Shown: positions 49,780 to 60,887 of the stretch, piece after piece
Position numbering within the stretch: position 1 is the stretch's first letter
How the letters are laid out: each line of letters begins with the position of its first letter
Source of the DNA: Tretioscincus oriximinensis
Taxonomy: Eukaryota; Chordata; Lepidosauria; Squamata; Gymnophthalmidae
Length of the DNA: 64,000 nucleotides
Assembly: GCA_022410635.1 (NCBI GenBank)
Contig: JAJVDF010000437.1
Location: 656,492-720,491, forward strand
Reading direction: 5' to 3'
Translations under genes and position numbers: made by a program
The notes under the pieces: generated by a model
Databases searched by the model: none
Seen by the model: only the letters and a program-made list of their open reading frames with translations
What the model was told of the DNA's origin: nothing

Positions 49780-50590
49780 TAATGAATAAAAACAATGATA
49801 GGTATGGGTGGAGCATTAAGGAAATTGAAAGGGGTGTAGAAAGAATAGAGCAACTATATGGGGTAAATGGACAGGGTTAAGGACATACTTAAATGCAGAA
49901 AGATCCATTAGAAGGAAGGATTTTGAATTAGAAAATGTAACAAGAAGGGGAATAGAGAGGAATTTTAGGCAGACCTAGGAAATTAACAATAGTAAATGAG
50001 GAGGTAAAGGAAGCAATATATGAAATGTGGACATTAATGTAAGGGTGGAAGAAAGGGGAGAGAAAAAGCAATTAAGGAACATAAAAGTAACCGAATGAAA
50101 GAAACTAGGAAGAAAGTATTAAATAAATGGTACAGAACATCTGAGCAATTATATTATTTTTGTAAATATTTCTGAACCATGTTGGCTCATGGTTCAGATG
50201 TTATATGTGATATGGGAATGTGAAAAAGTCCAGGAATATTGGAAGAAAGGAGAAAGAGAAATAAAGAAAGAGAATGTTAAATATGCAGATAATATTAATT
50301 AATTAAATGGTGGTATTACATGGAGGGATGGATCGTATAACACCTGTACAATTAAGGGATGTATTGGATAAGATAATTATATGTACCCAGATTTTTCTGA
50401 TACGATGGTGGAAAGGTAGTACAAAAAAGATTATGCAGAGATTGTATGAATATGTAATAAATGGTGTAGCAATAGAGATATCTAATAATCAATAATCCAG
50501 AAAATATACAGAAAAAATAGATTTAAAAAAATGGTTAACCATTAAAAACTATTTAATGGAAAAATTGTAGAGTACTGTAACAAAACTGAA
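49780..50590 (+). mobile_element. L1 LINE ORF2 C-terminus, degraded
   Basis: Near 50200 the plus strand encodes IWECEKVQEYWKK, the L1 ORF2 C-terminal W-x-C-x-x-x-x-x-x-W pattern, and near 50390-50490 FLIRWWKGSTKKIMQRLYEY. The sequence is A-rich and frames are broken, as in an old L1. Confidence 0.7.
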
Positions 50591-50853
50591 ACTGAGATTG
50601 ATACCCCAGATGTAATTTTCCATGTGATAGGATGCATATATATAGGGAAAGAAGTGGGATGAAGATGGGAGAAGTGAGCATTCNAAAAAATTAAAACCTT
50701 GAATGGATTGAAGCCAGTAGTGTGAACAGTGAATTTAATGGCCAAATAAGATTTTTCACAGATAAAACATTATTCTCTTGTGGAGAAAAATGAATATGAA
50801 TTACTTTTCAGTATTTTTGTGGCAATAAGCAAAGTATAACAAACATAAAATTT

Positions 50854-51020
50854 AGGATGCATCCACATATCACTTTTATTCCACTACTGTAGTGAATATT
50901 CCACAATAAAGCATTGTGTAGAATGGTTTATTCCAGAATATATCCATGCTTAATTCCAATATATTCCAATATTTATTGTGGAATATATTGGAATAAATAA
51001 GTGATGAGTGGATGCAGCCT
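50854..51020. mobile_element. MITE with AGGCTGCATCC-type inverted ends, copy 1
   Basis: AGGATGCATCCACATATCAC + TTTTATTCCA at the left pairs with TGGAATAAATAAGTGATGAG + TGGATGCAGCCT at the right. An inner palindrome of ATTCCAATATAT type lies near 50950-50995. No clear target duplication. A related copy is at 54991. Confidence 0.65.
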
Positions 51021-51852
51021 CAGTCAAAAAGAGCAATTAAACCGCTTATTTTTATTTATTTTATTTATTTATTTATTTATACTTATACTTCCAAATATAT
51101 TATTCAAACTAATTAAACTTTATTCTCAAGTGATTTCCTTTTTAATATTTTGGCCCTTTTAGTGCCAACAGGTGAAACTTTAGTGCCAGTTTAGCTGGCA
51201 GTACAAAAATGCTTCAAATTCCCTATCTTGCTTCAAAAATTTTACAAGCATTTGTCATCTTAAACATGAAATAAAAAAGCCCCCCAAATATCTGAATGAT
51301 AATCTTGGCAGGCATTTTCTACAGATACAATAGCAGCAAAGAGGGAAATGTTATCATATATAAATAAAGATGGTTCTACAAAAAATTGACTTTTATATTT
51401 TAGTTTATTCTTCAATACATATATTTTTGAAACAATCTATATTCTGGGATTTCAAAGAATCTCAGTTAAAAAGCATGACATAATAATGATGAACCATTAT
51501 GAACATTTTATTCTAAGTAAGATATTGGTTGGAGATTGTTTTTTATGCAAGAGTTAAAGCTTCCTGCTGTGAAAAAAAGATTACCTTTGCTATTACTGGA
51601 AGGTTCTCCCAAACTGAGACTGTAGGATGCATTACAATTATGTCTACTAATGAAGAATCCAGAAACATATTAACAAAAGTAATTCAATTATCTGTTACTG
51701 GGTCATGTGTGTTTGCATATGTGGAAGAATATAAATGAGTATCATGAATTTCTGTTCACTTTTGTAAGATCTGCATTTTGTAATCAGGGCCATAGTCACA
51801 AATATTAGAATTGTGATTAAACTATAACTAGAAGTAAGCTATAACTAGAAAA
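51021..51852. other. No gene seen; ANKRD31 downstream region
   Basis: AT-rich, with an ATTT-type simple repeat near 51050-51082. No exon recognised. Confidence 0.4.
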
Positions 51853-51858
51853 TTTATT
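51853..51858 (-). terminator. ANKRD31: Candidate poly(A) signal for ANKRD31
   Basis: AATAAA on the minus strand (TGCTTAATAAATTTTC context), about 350 bases past the ANKRD31 stop codon. It is the first such signal I noticed downstream; others occur further on in AT-rich DNA. Confidence 0.35.
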
Positions 51859-52210
51859 AAGCAATCTGAATGTTGCAATGCAAGTCAACAACATCTTGAA
51901 ATGTCAAAACTCTTCAGGAATCCCCATTTCAGTGAAATTATCACCCTCTACTGAATATTTTGATTTTTATAAGAGACTAGCTTTAATGAAGGCTATCCTG
52001 TTCATGACCAAATTGTAATTATAGCTGTCTGTTAAGCTCCAGCTTCTTTCCTCTAACTTCTGTTAAATGTTATCAAGCCACTTATTCCTGTTGAAACAAC
52101 TCTTTGTGAGATTGATTATTATAGAAAATTCATGCAATTTTGTCAAACATGAAATAAATTATACTTTTTGATAGCTCCACAAACAAAATGCGTATTTTCT
52201 AGGAAGTTAT

Positions 52211-52362
52211 TTAAAATTGAGAATTTTCACAATGGGCATAAAACTTCCAATACTGATCCATAATATGGTGGGGTACAAGTTCTTCATCCTTTATTAACAT
52301 TATGCTATCGAACTGAAGAATTCTCCTGCATGCGTTTAAGGAACCAGGATAGCTAAATGTTT
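52211..52362 (-). CDS. ANKRD31: ANKRD31 terminal coding exon, REC114-binding tail
   Basis: The last 152 coding bases (2 + 49 codons + stop TAA). A strong acceptor, TTGCATTTCATTTTTCTAACAG, precedes 52362. With the split lysine it reads KTFSYPGSLNACRRILQFDS, then IMLIKDEELVPHHIMDQYWK and FYAHCENSQF. In mouse, the extreme C-terminus of ANKRD31 (about 50 residues) binds the PH-like domain of REC114, as I recall from the structural work. This exon matches that segment in length and place and is rich in hydrophobic and aromatic positions, unlike the disordered exon before it. The binding role is inferred from position. Confidence 0.84.
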
Positions 52363-53069
52363 CTGTTAGAAAAATGAAATGCAATAAATTAAAATAATAA
52401 TTCATAAATATGTTCTAAATTCCTGCTTTTCCCAAATAAAATGAAAGCAATTTTAAAAGACCACTCTTCTTTTTAGCTTGTTCCAATAGAGACTCACAAC
52501 TAGGAATTCAAGTTCCTTATTGTTCCCTAATAAATTAACGCCACAGATAGCTTTGGACAAAAATTTTATTTTTGTACCCAATGATCCTTTTAATCAACTT
52601 CTCCTCTTACTGTGTAATTGCAACTGTGTCAGAAATAAATCGCACTGCGCTCAATGGTTTTTATTCCTGGAAGAGCAGGACTAGGATATCTGTTATAAAT
52701 ATCATATTTCATCTTGATGGAGAAAAAAAAGGAAATATTTTAGTATTGTTTATGCATTTTTTTTAGATTGTATTGTATTTAGAGCATATGCACCTACAGA
52801 ATGTATGTATGTATTTGAGTATATCTTGCCATTCACTTAAAAATCTCAGATNGGGCCACACCAATAAAAACAATAAACTATTATATATTTTAAATATATG
52901 CTTTCTTCTCCCTCTGGCTGGACAACATTCAGAGAAAGCTAAGCATCAAAGTCATGAGTGAAGAAGTATGTTTTAAACAAATGCTGTAAATGGTATGTAG
53001 ATACTACTGGAAGATTAGCACAGAAAAGTTCTTCTCTCATGCCATTACCCTTCATATCTCTGGTTCTAG

Positions 53070-53300
53070 GAACTATTAGATCATTTAGGCCTTTATATCA
53101 TCCACACCTTGAATCAAGTCCAGTAATGACTCGGTAACTAGTACAGCTTCAGCCATTCCCAGGTAGAGTAACTTGGCCAGATTGATCCACAATCTGGTAG
53201 CCTCCAGACTTGCCTACTGGAATGGATTGCTGAAACTGTGTGAGAATATGAGGCACATTTTTCATGATGTAACTACCATAGGTATACAAAAACCTTGACT
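53070..53300 (+). mobile_element. L2-like RT fragment (tentative)
   Basis: Around 53188-53226 the plus strand can be read IHNLVASRLAYWNG, resembling the L2 motif V-x-x-L-V-T-S-R-L-D-Y-C-N. It is short and diverged, in an ANKRD31 intron. Confidence 0.4.
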
Positions 53301-53602
53301 GGAGTAATTACTGTGCCATGGATATGTTGGGCATAAGCACAGCAGTAATCAGTGATCATCCAAACTGCTCATTGGCGCGTGGTGCTGCAAGGTTTAAAAA
53401 CAAGGTAAGAAGCCAGGACGGGTGGGAAGGCCAAAGCTCACTGGGGGGGGAGGGGGGGCTCTAACAGTCAAACCTTTGGTGCCTTGATTGCCCTATAGGT
53501 TTCTACCCTCTGGGAGGGAGCCTAAATTTCAACAAACCAAAATAGAAGGAGAATTGAAGACCATTATTTCAGGAGATACTACGTTTATAAATATAAACTT
53601 AC

Positions 53603-53767
53603 TTGCAGTGTTGTTACATGCATCTTTAGCTTGTATTTCAAAAGATGGAGAAATTCCTGTTTTTTCTTGTGACAATGGCATGGCTACATCCTGAATGAGA
53701 ACAGTTTCATGACTAGAAGAGCCACGTTTGGTATCTGCACTGCATTGTGATCCTATATAGTTTTTTC
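53603..53767 (-). CDS. ANKRD31: ANKRD31 penultimate coding exon
   Basis: A 165-base exon (2 + 54 codons + 1). Acceptor GTTTTTACCTCTAG precedes 53767 and donor CTGCAA|GTAAGT follows 53603. It encodes GKNYIGSQCSADTKRGSSSH, ETVLIQDVAMPLSQEKTGIS and a further Ser/Asn-rich piece ending NNTA. The content is polar and probably disordered, linking the RAMA domain to the conserved C-terminal tail. Both junctions are phase 1 and join in frame. Sequence-level recognition of this linker is weak; the phases and position carry the call. Confidence 0.78.
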
Positions 53768-53816
53768 CTAGAGGTAAAAACCCAAATGAATAAGGAGCTA
53801 GCAGTGCTAGAGACAT

Positions 53817-53819
53817 TTA

Positions 53820-53854
<35 letters not shown>

Positions 53855-53856
53855 AA
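53817..53856. repeat. ATAA microsatellite
   Basis: About ten tandem ATAA units just upstream of the penultimate ANKRD31 exon's acceptor. Confidence 0.9.
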
Positions 53857-54591
53857 AGGAGAGAGCATATGAATCTTTTAAAATGTTTTATCAATGTGTA
53901 TTTTATTTTTATTTTTGTTAATTTCTTGGTCTTTTGTTATCCACCCTGGGATTATTGGTGAGGGGTGGGATATAAACCATTTTAAATAATACATAAAATA
54001 ATACCACCCTAAATATTTATTTATGTAAATAAATATTTCTAATACCTTTCCTAGGAAGGTATGAGAGCTATTGTCTTGTTTGGCACTTAAGAAAAGTGGC
54101 ATGGTTCTGCCTTTTTAAGGCTGCTAGGACTTTTCCATGTCGTAAGGAGGTATAAGTGACTCCACAAATTAGCTTTACCAGCCAAGAAAGGAAACTGTCA
54201 CGAGAGTATGAAGTAGTTTGCTGCATTTTTGAGTTGCAATAATAAAAACCAGCCCCAGCAATTAGATTAGATAGCTCCTTGAACCTTTTTCAGGATTAAA
54301 ATGTGATGACCTGAAAGTGAAAAACTCACAAAACCAATTCCCATTATCTGTTACTGTTCTAACTGCTGTGATAGCAAAAGATGTCCAAGACATGAAGAAC
54401 TATGACATGAAGCGACTGTGAAAAATAGTTATTGAACTGTGATACATAAAATCTATTTCCAAATTATTGTTCATCTGTCTAGAAATTATGGCAGCAAAAG
54501 GTTAAGAACAGAGTTAATGTGATGCACCAAAAGAAATAATCTTTTTGGCACTCTCAGTTAAGGGAAATACAACGCTACTCTGAGAACTTAC

Positions 54592-54685
54592 CAAATAGTA
54601 TTTTTTCTTGCAAAGGTAGTTCCATTTCCTTTGGAAAATGAACTTCAGCAATCATTTTTGATAAAAGGATTCCACAATATGTTAC
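54592..54685 (-). CDS. ANKRD31: ANKRD31 exon, end of RAMA domain
   Basis: A 94-base exon (31 codons + 1 base). It reads VTYCGILLSKMIAEVHFPKE then MELPLQEKILF, with a final G completed by the next exon. The acceptor is TGCATGTAG before 54685 and the donor TTTG|GTAAGT after 54592. It begins in phase 0, matching the previous exon, and ends in phase 1, matching the next. VTYCG after GWKYVWNK closes the RAMA domain. I found it by looking for an exon with the phases required between its neighbours, so the fit is independent support for the gene model. Confidence 0.83.
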
Positions 54686-54990
54686 CTACATGCAGATAGA
54701 CATATATCCATTATGTATAATGAACTAAGAATACTGAGCCTATGGGAGTTACAGATATGCTTTACAAATTCCTTGTCTGTATATGAAAGTATTTATCTGG
54801 ATAAGAAATATTTTGCCCTGACATATATATGTATATGTTCATAGCACGGTACCACAATTTTAAAAGAGAAAAGTTACTTACAAAATGTGACTTTTAAAAA
54901 TATGTTGCTGTTGTAACCCAAATTAACTTATGCACTTAACTATTTTTAATTTTCTTGTATTCATTATTCTTAGACATATGAAACAAGCAC

Positions 54991-55133
54991 TGCATCCAGA
55001 TGTCACTTACCTATACCATCATAAATAGGTATTTCAGAATAAAACACTTCTTGGACTGCTTTAATGTGGAATATTCATGTTTTATTTCAGAATANTCAAC
55101 TCTAGTGGAATAAATAAGTGATGCCTGCATGCA
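54991..55133. mobile_element. MITE with TGCATCC-type inverted ends, copy 2
   Basis: TGCATCCAGATGTCACTTAC at the left is paired, with mismatches, by AATAAGTGATGCCTGCATGCA at the right. Same termini and similar size as the element at 50854. Confidence 0.5.
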
Positions 55134-55847
55134 GATACAGATTTACAAAGGGGTTCTAGATATTAAAATGCCAATAATTCCAAGTCCTGCTTGAAACATA
55201 AAAAACACAGTAGCATTCAAGGCAATTTGATCGAGTTTATTAGAGTGGGATAGCAATTCCCAACACATATCACTACCAGCCTATCTCCTGGGTTAAAGAG
55301 TCCTTTGGTTAACTTTTTCCTAAACATCTGATTCTCCAAGTTTCAAAGCACCTCCTCATTTTTCCCATTGTTACTTTTTATCATATTACTGTCCTGATAG
55401 GGCCACATTTCAAACTCCCAAGCTACCATTGTTATCATCATTCACTGGGTTTCCACCATAGTGTTTTCTTGATGGAATTTGTTGTTCTGCCTCTGTTCCT
55501 GCTTCCATACAAAAGCTCCCAAGAGTTTTCTGCTTTATGCCATCTTCTATGAGCACAGAATACCCCTTTGTGAACCACAGCCAACAGTTTCCACATAGAT
55601 TTGTTAGGCTCACAAATCTGTATAATGCCACACTTACCAGTACTCATCCATCCTCTTCTAGGATGTAGCATTAAATATTGTTATCACTTTATCTTTTTTA
55701 TAAGCACTGCCAACTATTTCATCACTAGTTTACATANTTCCTTGTACATGTTCTATGGGAAGAAAACTGCACACTACTATCTATACATTCCACACTTCTT
55801 CGTTATTCATGTCTATGACCTGGTTTACATTTAGATTCTAAATTTTA

Positions 55848-56115
55848 GAAGAAGNAGGACTGGGTTTTTATACCCTGCTTTTCTTACCCAAAGGGATTCA
55901 AAGCACCTTGCAAGCTATTTTTTCATCCAAAAGCTGACATTCTATTTTCCCGAACATGTTTATTTATCTACTTATTTATCTAATTGCAAAGTGCCTTCAA
56001 ACAGATGAATTGGCCAAAGCTTAGGCTAGTGGGGGGTGCTCACCCTCTTCACAGCTGACACATAGATCACAAACTCTGTTCTCGATTGAAAGACAAAGAT
56101 CAAAGCTTTTAGCCT
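55848..56115 (-). repeat. tRNA-headed SINE with RTE-like tail
   Basis: Minus-oriented copy: AGGACTGGGTTTTTATACCC, AAGGGATTCAAAGCACCTTG, AGGCTAGTGGGGGGTGCTCA and GAAAGACAAAGATCAAAGCT in the order of the copy at 23880. One ambiguous base near 55855. Confidence 0.7.
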
Positions 56116-56143
56116 TTGTGCCTCTGTTACCTGCTTTAATAAT

Positions 56144-56221
56144 TACTGCTCAAAACAATTAAGGGAACACTTTCACATACACTGTTATGTGAAAGTGTTC
56201 CCTTAATTGTTTTGAGCAGTA
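56144..56221. mobile_element. Minimal perfect-palindrome MITE (36-bp arms)
   Basis: Two 36-base arms (starting TACTGCTCAAAACAATTAAG) are exact reverse complements around a 6-base loop, CACTGT. Both outer ends are TA, so a TA-targeting (Tc1/mariner) terminal pair with almost nothing between is the natural reading. It lies in an ANKRD31 intron. Confidence 0.8.
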
Positions 56222-57312
56222 TAGTTTAGTAGAAGTGGATTAGCTTGATCTGTCCTAGGCCCTGTTTGCAGACTCATTTTAGGACCTAAAATGAATTACT
56301 GAGCCTGTACAACCAGAGCCTAAAACAGATGAAACTACTGTAATCCACTTCTAGGCAGATAAATGCAAATCAGGTCTANATGTGGTGCCTAAACTTTTAA
56401 AACAGTTTCTTCTTTTGTCTTCTTTCCCTTTTCCTACTTAAGTACCTTCTACATATACAGTATTCTGAAACAATTGACCTTATGCTGATCATGCTAACTT
56501 ATTGTCTAGACAATACTTCCACAATTCAATCTTTTCTTCTTCCCTTGCCTTCCCTTGTCTCAGTTTTTTAATTTATGAATAACCTCCTTTCTCCTTACAT
56601 CTTCAAAAGCCTAGCAGTTCCTTGATTCTCACATAGCTTCTGCAGGTGTCACTTGTACTGCGTCACTTGCCTAGTGCAAAAAGCAAAAAATATTCCTNCT
56701 TTGCAGTATCTATTAATGTTCACTGAATCTGTGAGTCTCACTTATTATCAAAGAGTGATTTACATTGCCAACTTTCAAAATTCAAAAATAAAATCAGCAA
56801 TGATTTAAAAAACTATAGTGTCATTTAAGGTTTCATGCAATCTTTATGTATTGTTACTGAATGGTATCACAACTGCAAAATTATGAAAATACCAAATTTG
56901 AGATAAAATGCAAATTAAAATTAAATTGGCCTTATTCTCTTGGAATAAATCTCAGAGGCCAGGAAGTTACTAGATGTTAAATGAGACATTGTAGGGTAGA
57001 AAAGGGGTTGATATCAAGTCTTCATGATCTATATTTCAGGTAGGAAGTCATAATAAACAATAACNTGACTATCAGAGTGCCCTTAGATTAGCATATAATA
57101 AATAAAACTGCAATATTTTTGAACTCGTGGGACAAATTGCAATTGCTTATACTATAAAACCATTGACTAATTTCTGTTTTCCAATATATTAAACAATTAC
57201 AAATGAATANCAATAGCAACAGAAAGTGGCAGCCTAGTCTGTCCTTAATCTTAATGGAAGAAACACTTTTAGAGGACTAATTTATTTTCACATTTGATGC
57301 CATTGCACTCAC

Positions 57313-57453
57313 CTTATTCCACACATATTTCCAGCCAACAGAAATGTCGTTTCCCAACAATGCTTTAATCCACTGAAGAAGATTTTGGTAAACGGAGTTG
57401 TTGCTGGTTTTAATTTTGCCATTTCCCAAAAGGCTGGCTTTATGTGTCGAATC
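57313..57453 (-). CDS. ANKRD31: ANKRD31 exon, core of RAMA domain
   Basis: A 141-base exon of exactly 47 codons, too short for simple ORF listing. It starts DSTHKASLLGNGKIKTSNNS and ends GNDISVGWKYVWNK. Acceptor TTTTAAAATTAG precedes 57453 and donor AAG|GTGAGT follows 57313; both junctions are phase 0 and match the flanking exons. The pattern of a Gly-Lys-Ile turn, then a Gln-Asn-Leu-Leu-Gln-Trp helix, then Gly-Trp-Lys-Tyr-Val is the RAMA fold's second half, where a short strand and tryptophan-rich helix follow the LLELGKI block of the previous exon. There are no internal stops and no ambiguous bases. Confidence 0.87.
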
Positions 57454-57529
57454 CTAATTTTAAAAAGAAGACAACTTTTCAAAATTATAATCTACTTTTA
57501 AAAAGGAGCGAGAACAATTCAGATAATAC

Positions 57530-57660
57530 AAGTACATAAGGAGAGCCCTGCTGGATCAGCCACAGTAATCTAAGTCATCATCCTGCCTAACTGCTTTTTC
57601 CCCACTGCTCAAGAGACAATTGATCACTCACTTTACATAACAAACGACATATGTTTCAGA
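57530..57660 (-). mobile_element. CR1 3' end fragment, diverged
   Basis: AGTACATAAGGAGAGCCCTG + CTGGATCAGCCACAGTAATC, weakly like the other CR1 3' ends. It sits in the intron just upstream of the RAMA core exon. Confidence 0.5.
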
Positions 57661-58362
57661 CAAAACCGTAGCAACCTACCCCAGCTACTTAGCTTCTGGG
57701 AGAGTGATCATTTAAAGACAGTTCAAAGATCTACTGTTCACCCCCGCCTTCTAATAAAAATTCAAAACATTTCTAAATATTTTAAACTTTTTCCTTCGTT
57801 TCCTTTTTCTCCCTTGCATGTATATATTTCCAAGAGAATTTATGAGCCACTCGTGAAAGGAAATAGTATACTGGATGAAAGCAAGCCAAGACCTCAAGAT
57901 AAGGTAATAATTGGGTCAGTTTGAGTTACCCAGCAGAATGGGGTCAGGGTCAGTTGGAAAAGGAGAAAATATAAATGAACAAGAGAGAATTAAAAAAGAA
58001 TTCACTATTCTCAGATACATGAACATTAATGATCAAAACAGCTTTATGCTTTTGTTTGAGGGTTTAGAAAACTTCAGTCAGTCATAAGAGCCAAAATACT
58101 ATATTCCTTTTATATTTCTATAGAAATAGTTTCTAGGACTTTATGAATAGAAAAAATGTCCTTTACAATTTATTTTTTAATGTGATTAGAAAACCTAATA
58201 ACTTGACATTTAAAAGCCGAAGGAATAAAAATATTGCTATACTGGGTATCACAATATTAAAACTGGCCTTGACACCCAGTGTCTATGAAGCCACATATCA
58301 CTCCCATGTTGAAGGACAATTTCATCTGCCCCTTTTCAATATTACGAGATTAGATAAGTTAC

Positions 58363-59332
58363 CTGCAGTGTGAATTCCAGGACATCTTCTCCTGGCTTAA
58401 TTTTTCCAAGTTCAAGAAGATCTATTAGTTGGTTTTTCTTTCTCCCACTTACTTTGATGTTTAATTGCTTTCCAGATGGCAGGTTGATGGAACATTGAGA
58501 AGAACCCTGGCTAGTTTCCCCTTGAAATTGTGACTGTGCAGGAGAAAATATCCCCGTAAGCTCTGGATTGTCAGGAAATGAAATTCTCTTGTTTGGGATG
58601 TTTTTCTGAGTATTAATAAGGCGCTTTTGTGTGGATTCTAACACTGGTGGCATTTGNAATGCATCATGTTTATGTAATTGTTGTTGAAAAAAATCATTAG
58701 TACAAACATTGATTTCAGTGCTTGGCTGATAGATACTGTTATTGGCACAAATACTTAAAATTTCTGATTTACCCAGTGAGCACGTTTTTATAGTGGCATT
58801 TGGAATGTTGCTACTCTCAAATGCCATTGATACACTATTTTCCTTGAGGTGTGTTTGTGGAGTACAGCAAATCATAGGTTCTAAAGGCAACATAGCTTGA
58901 TCTGCAGCTTGAGAGAAATTCCTTTGTGCGATGGGATCTGAGCTGCATGCTGTTAAATCAGTTTCAGATACTAAATATTGTGGATCAGCCTCATTTTGGC
59001 AGTTTGTTCCTCCATTTGCTTCTGGTCTGTTTTGATATTGGCTGAAATTGTGATCTGAGAAACCACTTTCCATATCATGTTGGGGTTTAATATCCACTTC
59101 TACAGGGCATGGAAATATATTATTATCTGTGTGGCTGCGTGCCCAAGAAACACATGCACTTGAAACTTGTTTTGATGAACTTGGTGGCTTCTGCCTTGCA
59201 TTTTTATAATTCTGTAGTTTCTGACCTAGTTCTTTCTGTCGTTTTGCCATGACCAAAAGACTTTTTTGCCTGCTGACAAGTGTTGCTATCTGCGTTCTTA
59301 ATGGCCCCTGTTTAAAAGATCCTGGAGATGCT
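58363..59332 (-). CDS. ANKRD31: ANKRD31 large exon, start of RAMA domain
   Basis: A 970-base exon (1 + 323 codons). Acceptor TTTGATTTCAG ends at 59333 and the perfect donor CTGCAG|GTAACT follows 58363. It begins ASPGSFKQGPLRTQ and continues LVSRQKSLLVMAKRQKEL. A long low-complexity, Ser/Asn/Gln-rich region follows, and it ends with IKVSGRKKNQLIDLLELGKI and PGEDVLEFTLQ, the first half of a RAMA domain. The open frame runs six codons into the intron before a stop; those are not coding. One codon (about 58657) holds an ambiguous base. ANKRD31 is a meiotic protein that works with REC114 to place recombination-initiating double-strand breaks, notably in the mouse pseudoautosomal region. The call rests on RAMA position, exon phases and location next to GCNT4. 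Confidence 0.88.
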
Positions 59333-59548
59333 CTGAAATCAAATTTTAAACTTAGTTACAAAATACTTCAGAAATACTTGCTAATAAAATAATTACTTCA
59401 AGAGAAGCCAATCAGTTACAAACAGCACTATAAATTAAAAAAAGAAGTTTTGAACAGTTTTTCCCCCTGATTTTCAGTGCAGTTTTTCAGTCCTGTTCTT
59501 GAGGACTGTTGAGTAGCATATATCTGATTGGAGCCTAAGGTTACTTAA

Positions 59549-59800
59549 TATGGCTCAGTCGCTAAGAAGACAGTCTTCCATCTAGGAGATCGTGTTTTGA
59601 AGCCCTCTGTCGGACGTGGGGAGGGGTGAGTGCCTTCCACTAGCCTGCAGCTCTAGCCAACTCAGCTATTCGAAAGATATTCAAATTTGTAATTTGCATA
59701 TCAATTAGATAAATGAGCACCATCATTAAGTCTTCAGGCCAAAATTAACCCTGCAAGCTACTGTGGAAAAGAGCGGGGTATGAAACCTTGATGATGATGA
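59549..59800 (+). repeat. tRNA-headed SINE with RTE-like tail
   Basis: ATGGCTCAGTCGCTAAGAAG (box A region), GTGTTTTGAAGCCC (box B, one change), GTGGGGAGGGGTGAGTGCCT, GAGCGGGGTATGAAACC. The tail passes into a GAT/TGA microsatellite. Confidence 0.75.
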
Positions 59801-59908
59801 TGATGATGATTCTCCTCCTCCTCCTCCTTCTCCTCCTCCTTCTCCTCCTCCTTCTCCTCCTCCTTCTCCTTCTTCTCCTTCTTCTCCTTCTCCTCCTCCT
59901 CCTCCTTT
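59793..59908. repeat. TGA then TCC/TTC microsatellite
   Basis: About seven TGA units, then some 90 bases of CTC/CTT triplets (pure pyrimidine on the plus strand, GAG/GAA on the transcribed-sense strand of ANKRD31). The Gly/Glu-rich ORF on the minus strand (59726-59953) is only this repeat. Confidence 0.92.
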
Positions 59909-60887
59909 AGCAGTTTTGATTATTGGAAAACTATGGCACCCCTCCTTATACATGCTTTCACAGTTGTTCCACTATTAAATTGATTCAGAGAAGAACTCTA
60001 AGGCATTCTAGTCCTGAAGAATTGGGCTAAATCAAGGGGAAAGGGTTTTTCTGGTTCAGTTCTTCAGGAATAAGTTGGATTGAAAGTATTGACTCTGGTC
60101 TAGGATTTCTCATTTTACAATAATTATTTTATTTGCATTTTTAACAGTTATTTGAGTGAGATATCTCAATACTAAATGATGTATTTTCTCTCCATATGGC
60201 ATGCTTAATGAATCCACATTGCCTCTAGCTGAGCAAAGTCTGGATGTGATAGTGGCCAGAGATCTTTCTTCCTAAGATATGCCACGTCTTTCCTTCATAG
60301 CCCCTAGGAAGGGTGAGATACAAAGACATAATTTGCTATACTCAAATAGCTGGNGTGGGTATTAAACATTTCTGAAGATAGCCCTCTCACTTAAATAAGA
60401 TTAGGATCTGACATAATGCCAGTGGTTAGATGTGTGAAGATCTTTCAATGTATATCAGGCATTAAAATAATTTGTATTGTCAATTAGTTTTGGAATTTCA
60501 TACTCTTCTAAATTACTGATATAATCCTTGGCTCGAAAGAAATAGGTCAAAATCTGTATTTTAGGATAAATATGATTGCAGTAGGATTATGTGTTTTGGA
60601 ATGTTACTTTTAGAAAATCAAAATAATTATTGTAAAATTAAACCTAGACCAGAGATAGTTCTTTCAATTCAACTTAGTTCTGAAGAACTGAACCAGAAAA
60701 AAATCATTTTCCCTTGACATTGAATAAAAGTCTCGTTCACTAGATAAAACATACTGAAATGATCTATTAAAGTCATGAGAACNTTAAAGGATTTAAAACT
60801 TGAGGTTTGGTTTGTTTGCTTTCAAAACGAGAATATGTTCTGTAATTTCATAAAAAATAGCCATAGTTGAAACCTTTTTCTGCTTAC

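Noticed and set aside
58342..58362. In-frame extension VTYLIS after the ANKRD31 large exon
   Set aside because: It is intron sequence past a consensus donor. Its resemblance to VTYCG, two exons later, is coincidence; the donor-to-acceptor joins give a complete RAMA domain.
59726..59953. Gly/Glu-rich ORF of 75 residues
   Set aside because: Translation of a triplet microsatellite.
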